Positions 7,101-9,036 of a stretch of DNA of 9,036 bases are shown here, one piece after another. Under the pieces are notes generated by a model. The model did not search any database and was not told the DNA's origin. It was given only the letters and a program-made list of their open reading frames with translations. Within the stretch, counting starts at the first letter, position 1. The number at the start of each line of letters is the position of its first letter. Source of the DNA: Acetobacteraceae bacterium (GTDB lineage: Bacteria; Pseudomonadota; Alphaproteobacteria; Acetobacterales; Acetobacteraceae); the NCBI GenBank assembly GCA_027323595.1, contig DAHWBL010000291.1, forward strand, positions 1-9,036. The letters are read 5' to 3'. Both the position numbers and the translations under genes were made by a program.

Positions 7101-8159
7101 ATGCCGTTCGACGTCCGCGATTTCCCGATCGATGCGCACCACCACGGACAGCGCCAGCCCGCCGTGGCGCTGTGGCTGTTTGGCGTCTGCGCCATGCTGA
7201 TCGTCATGATCGGCCTTGGCGGCGCCACCAGGCTCACCGGCTCGGGTCTGTCGATCATGGAATGGGCGCCGCTCTCCGGCGCGCTGCCGCCCTGGTCGGA
7301 CGCGGAATGGCACCGGCTGTTCGCGCTCTACCAGCAGATTCCGCAGGCCGGACTGCTGCATCCGGACATGACGCTGGCCGGCTTCAAGGGAATTTTCTGG
7401 CTGGAATGGACCCACCGCCTGTGGGGCCGGCTGATCGGCGCGGCGGTGTTCCTGCCGCTGATCTGGCTGTGGGCCACCGGGCGGATCGCCCGGTCGCTGG
7501 TGCCGCGCCTGCTCGGCATCGTGATGCTTGGCGGGCTACAGGGCGCGGTCGGCTGGTTCATGGTGGCGTCAGGCTTTTTTCCGGACAGCACCGCGGTCGC
7601 GCCGGCGCGGCTGGTGGTGCATCTGGTGCTGGCACTGATCCTCTACACCGTCCTTTTCTGGACCGCCTTGTCGGCCTGGCAGCCACTGCCCATCGGTGCG
7701 CCCGCCTGGCTGCGCCGCGCGCTGCTCGCGGTCACCGCCCTGGTCAGCCTCACCATCATCGCCGGTGGCTTCGTCGCCGGCACACATGCCGGCTTCATCG
7801 ATAACAGCTTCCCGCTGATGGAAGGCCGGCTGGTGCCGCCCGACTGGGATTTTCTCGCCCCCTGGTGGCGCAACCTCACGCAGAACCTGCCCGCGGTGCA
7901 GTTCGACCACCGGCTGGCCGCCAGCCTCAGCCTGCTCGCGGTGCTTGGCGTCGCGCTGGCCGGTCTTCGGGTAGGCACCTGGCGGCTGCGTGGTGGCCTG
8001 TATGCGATGATGCTGGCGGTGGCAGCGCAATACGCCCTCGGTGTCGCCACCCTGCTGTGGGTGGTGCCCACGCCGCTCGCCACGCTGCATCAGATCACCG
8101 CGGTGCTCCTGCTGAGCGCGTGCATGGTGGCCCTGCATGCCGCGCGGCGCGCGGGCTGA
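7101..8159 (+). CDS. ctaA: Heme A synthase, COX15/CtaA type
   Basis: CtaA oxidises the C8 methyl of heme O to a formyl group, making heme A for aa3-type cytochrome c oxidase in the inner membrane. The 352-residue protein shows about eight hydrophobic helices (roughly 20-40, 106-126, 135-158, 170-193, 205-228, 270-290, 300-321, 325-346). Conserved features are GGATRLTGSGLSIMEW with E54, and heme-ligand histidines H105 (EWTHRLWGR), H174 (VVHLVLAL), H270 (FDHRLA) and H330 (LHQITAV). The only cysteines are C30 and C341, so the loop cysteine pair of Bacillus-type enzymes is absent, fitting the alphaproteobacterial/mitochondrial class. No Shine-Dalgarno precedes the ATG, and a promoter-like sequence ends 6 bases upstream. 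tldD follows after 73 bases. A CtaB heme O synthase is required elsewhere in the genome. Confidence 0.95.
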   Translation: MPFDVRDFPIDAHHHGQRQPAVALWLFGVCAMLIVMIGLGGATRLTGSGLSIMEWAPLSGALPPWSDAEWHRLFALYQQIPQAGLLHPDMTLAGFKGIFWLEWTHRLWGRLIGAAVFLPLIWLWATGRIARSLVPRLLGIVMLGGLQGAVGWFMVASGFFPDSTAVAPARLVVHLVLALILYTVLFWTALSAWQPLPIGAPAWLRRALLAVTALVSLTIIAGGFVAGTHAGFIDNSFPLMEGRLVPPDWDFLAPWWRNLTQNLPAVQFDHRLAASLSLLAVLGVALAGLRVGTWRLRGGLYAMMLAVAAQYALGVATLLWVVPTPLATLHQITAVLLLSACMVALHAARRAG

Positions 8160-8199
8160 CAACCGCCCCCGCCGACCCCATCTGCATGTCCCAGCTTCC

Positions 8200-8215
8200 G
8201 CCGGCGCCTGCCGGC
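8200..8215. other. Short palindromic hairpin between ctaA and tldD
   Basis: GCCGGC (8200-8205), a GCCT loop and GCCGGC (8210-8215) form a 6-bp GC stem in the 73-bp gap after ctaA. No T-run follows. The same GCCGGC pair closes the top of the hairpin at 7047-7082. In DNA this GC-rich the match may be chance. Confidence 0.35.
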
Positions 8216-8232
8216 CCGATCACGAGGCGACC

Positions 8233-9036
8233 ATGACCGACGCAAGCCCGCTCGCCACCACCGACGCGCTGTTCTTCGAGCGCCCCGACGCCGCGCTCGA
8301 CCTGGACGGCGCGCGCCGTCTGGTCGCCTCCGGGCTCGCCGGCACCGACGACGGCGAGTTGTTCCTCGAATATCGCGAAAGCGAGAACATCAGCCTCGAT
8401 GACGGCCGCATCCGCTCCGCCGGCTTCGACACCACCCAGGGCTTTGGCCTGCGTGCCGTGCTCGGCGAGGAATCCGGCTATGCCCATGCCGGCGAATTGT
8501 CCCATGCGGCACTTGCCCGAGCCGCCGACACGGTCGCCTCCGTGCGCTCCGGCCGCTCGGGTGTCGCCGCCGAGTCACCGCCGGCGCGCAACGCGCGGCT
8601 GTATCTGCCCGACAACCCGCTCGGCGCCGGCAGCTTCGCCGCGCGCACCAATCTGCTCGCCGAAATCGACGCCTTCGCCCGCCAGAGCGACCCACGGGTG
8701 GTGCAGGTGATGGCCAGCCTCGGCGGCGAGTGGCAGGCGGTGCAGATCATCCGCGCCGACGGCGCGCGCGTCGCCGATCTGCGCCCGCTGGTGCGGCTGA
8801 ACGTCTCGGTCGTGGTGGAAAAGGATGGCCGCCGTGAAACCGGCAGCTACGGCACCGGTGGCCGCTATGGCTATGATCGACTGCTGACCGAGACGAACTG
8901 GAAGCACGCGGTGGCCGAGGCGCTGCGCCAGGCCCTGGTCGCGCTCGACAGCCGCCCCGCACCGGCCGCCGAGATGGACGTGGTGCTCGGCAACGGCTGG
9001 CCCGGCATCCTGCTGCACGAGGCGATCGGCCACGGG
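8233..9036 (+). CDS. tldD: TldD metalloprotease, 5' part only (runs off right edge)
   Basis: The reading frame is open from ATG 8233 to the window end, giving 268 residues without a stop. The sequence has the TldD/PmbA N-terminal fold: LFLEYRESENISLDDGRIRSA (about 43-63), GFGLRAVLGEESGYAHA (about 71-87), and VVLGNGWPGILLHEAIGHG at the right edge. The last segment carries the HExxxH metal-binding motif, with H262, E263 and H267. TldD acts with TldE (PmbA) as a heterodimeric zinc protease that degrades unfolded or modified peptides, and is known for microcin B17 maturation and CcdA turnover. GAGG at 8224-8227 with 5-base spacing supports the start. It follows ctaA on the same strand. In many alphaproteobacteria tldD sits beside cytochrome oxidase (cox) genes, so those may continue to the right. 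Confidence 0.93.
   Translation, partial: MTDASPLATTDALFFERPDAALDLDGARRLVASGLAGTDDGELFLEYRESENISLDDGRIRSAGFDTTQGFGLRAVLGEESGYAHAGELSHAALARAADTVASVRSGRSGVAAESPPARNARLYLPDNPLGAGSFAARTNLLAEIDAFARQSDPRVVQVMASLGGEWQAVQIIRADGARVADLRPLVRLNVSVVVEKDGRRETGSYGTGGRYGYDRLLTETNWKHAVAEALRQALVALDSRPAPAAEMDVVLGNGWPGILLHEAIGHG

Overview
The window comes from a very GC-rich bacterial chromosome and reads as ordinary housekeeping DNA. Several features point to an alphaproteobacterium, most likely Acetobacteraceae or another Rhodospirillales member. These are the dnaX-ybaB-recR block, a 4.5S (small) SRP RNA placed directly upstream of dnaX, a cysteine-poor alphaproteobacterial/mitochondrial-type heme A synthase next to tldD, and a DnaX N-terminus with a proline-rich preface (PPPPDGPGLFGD). 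The taxonomic call is inference from gene content and protein style. No database was consulted.

Layout: positions 1-1141 hold two minus-strand genes, an NADH pyrophosphatase-like Nudix hydrolase (nudC) and, translationally coupled behind it, the 5' part of a DUF3293-family gene that runs off the left edge. The 244-bp divergent gap (1142-1385) is not empty. It carries the SRP RNA gene ffs (about 1229-1324) with a plausible promoter and a weak terminator. From 1386 to 4991 lies a tightly packed plus-strand run: dnaX (clamp-loader tau subunit), ybaB/ebfC (nucleoid-associated protein), recR (recombination mediator), an EVE-domain protein and a small Rieske-type [2Fe-2S] protein. The spacing is a few bases or a TGATG overlap, so this is probably one operon. 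Acetyl-CoA synthetase (acs, 5080-7020) follows after an 88-bp gap and ends in two adjacent hairpins. Heme A synthase (ctaA/COX15, 7101-8159) appears to start from its own promoter inside the terminator region, possibly as a leaderless mRNA. The 5' part of tldD (8233 to the right edge) ends within its metalloprotease motif.

How the genes work together: dnaX, ybaB and recR form the widely conserved replication/repair block. nudC, acs and ctaA serve NAD, acetate and respiratory metabolism and are only neighbours. ctaA next to tldD suggests that cytochrome c oxidase genes follow beyond the right edge.

I do not see an undescribed defence, mobile or regulatory system here. The points worth a second look are small: a degenerate substrate motif in NudC, an in-frame 24-bp tandem repeat that also folds into a hairpin in the dnaX linker, a possible leaderless ctaA start, and a coupled EVE-Rieske gene pair. 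The partial DUF3293 and tldD genes and the ffs RNA lack an in-window stop or are non-coding, so simple ORF calling would miss them.
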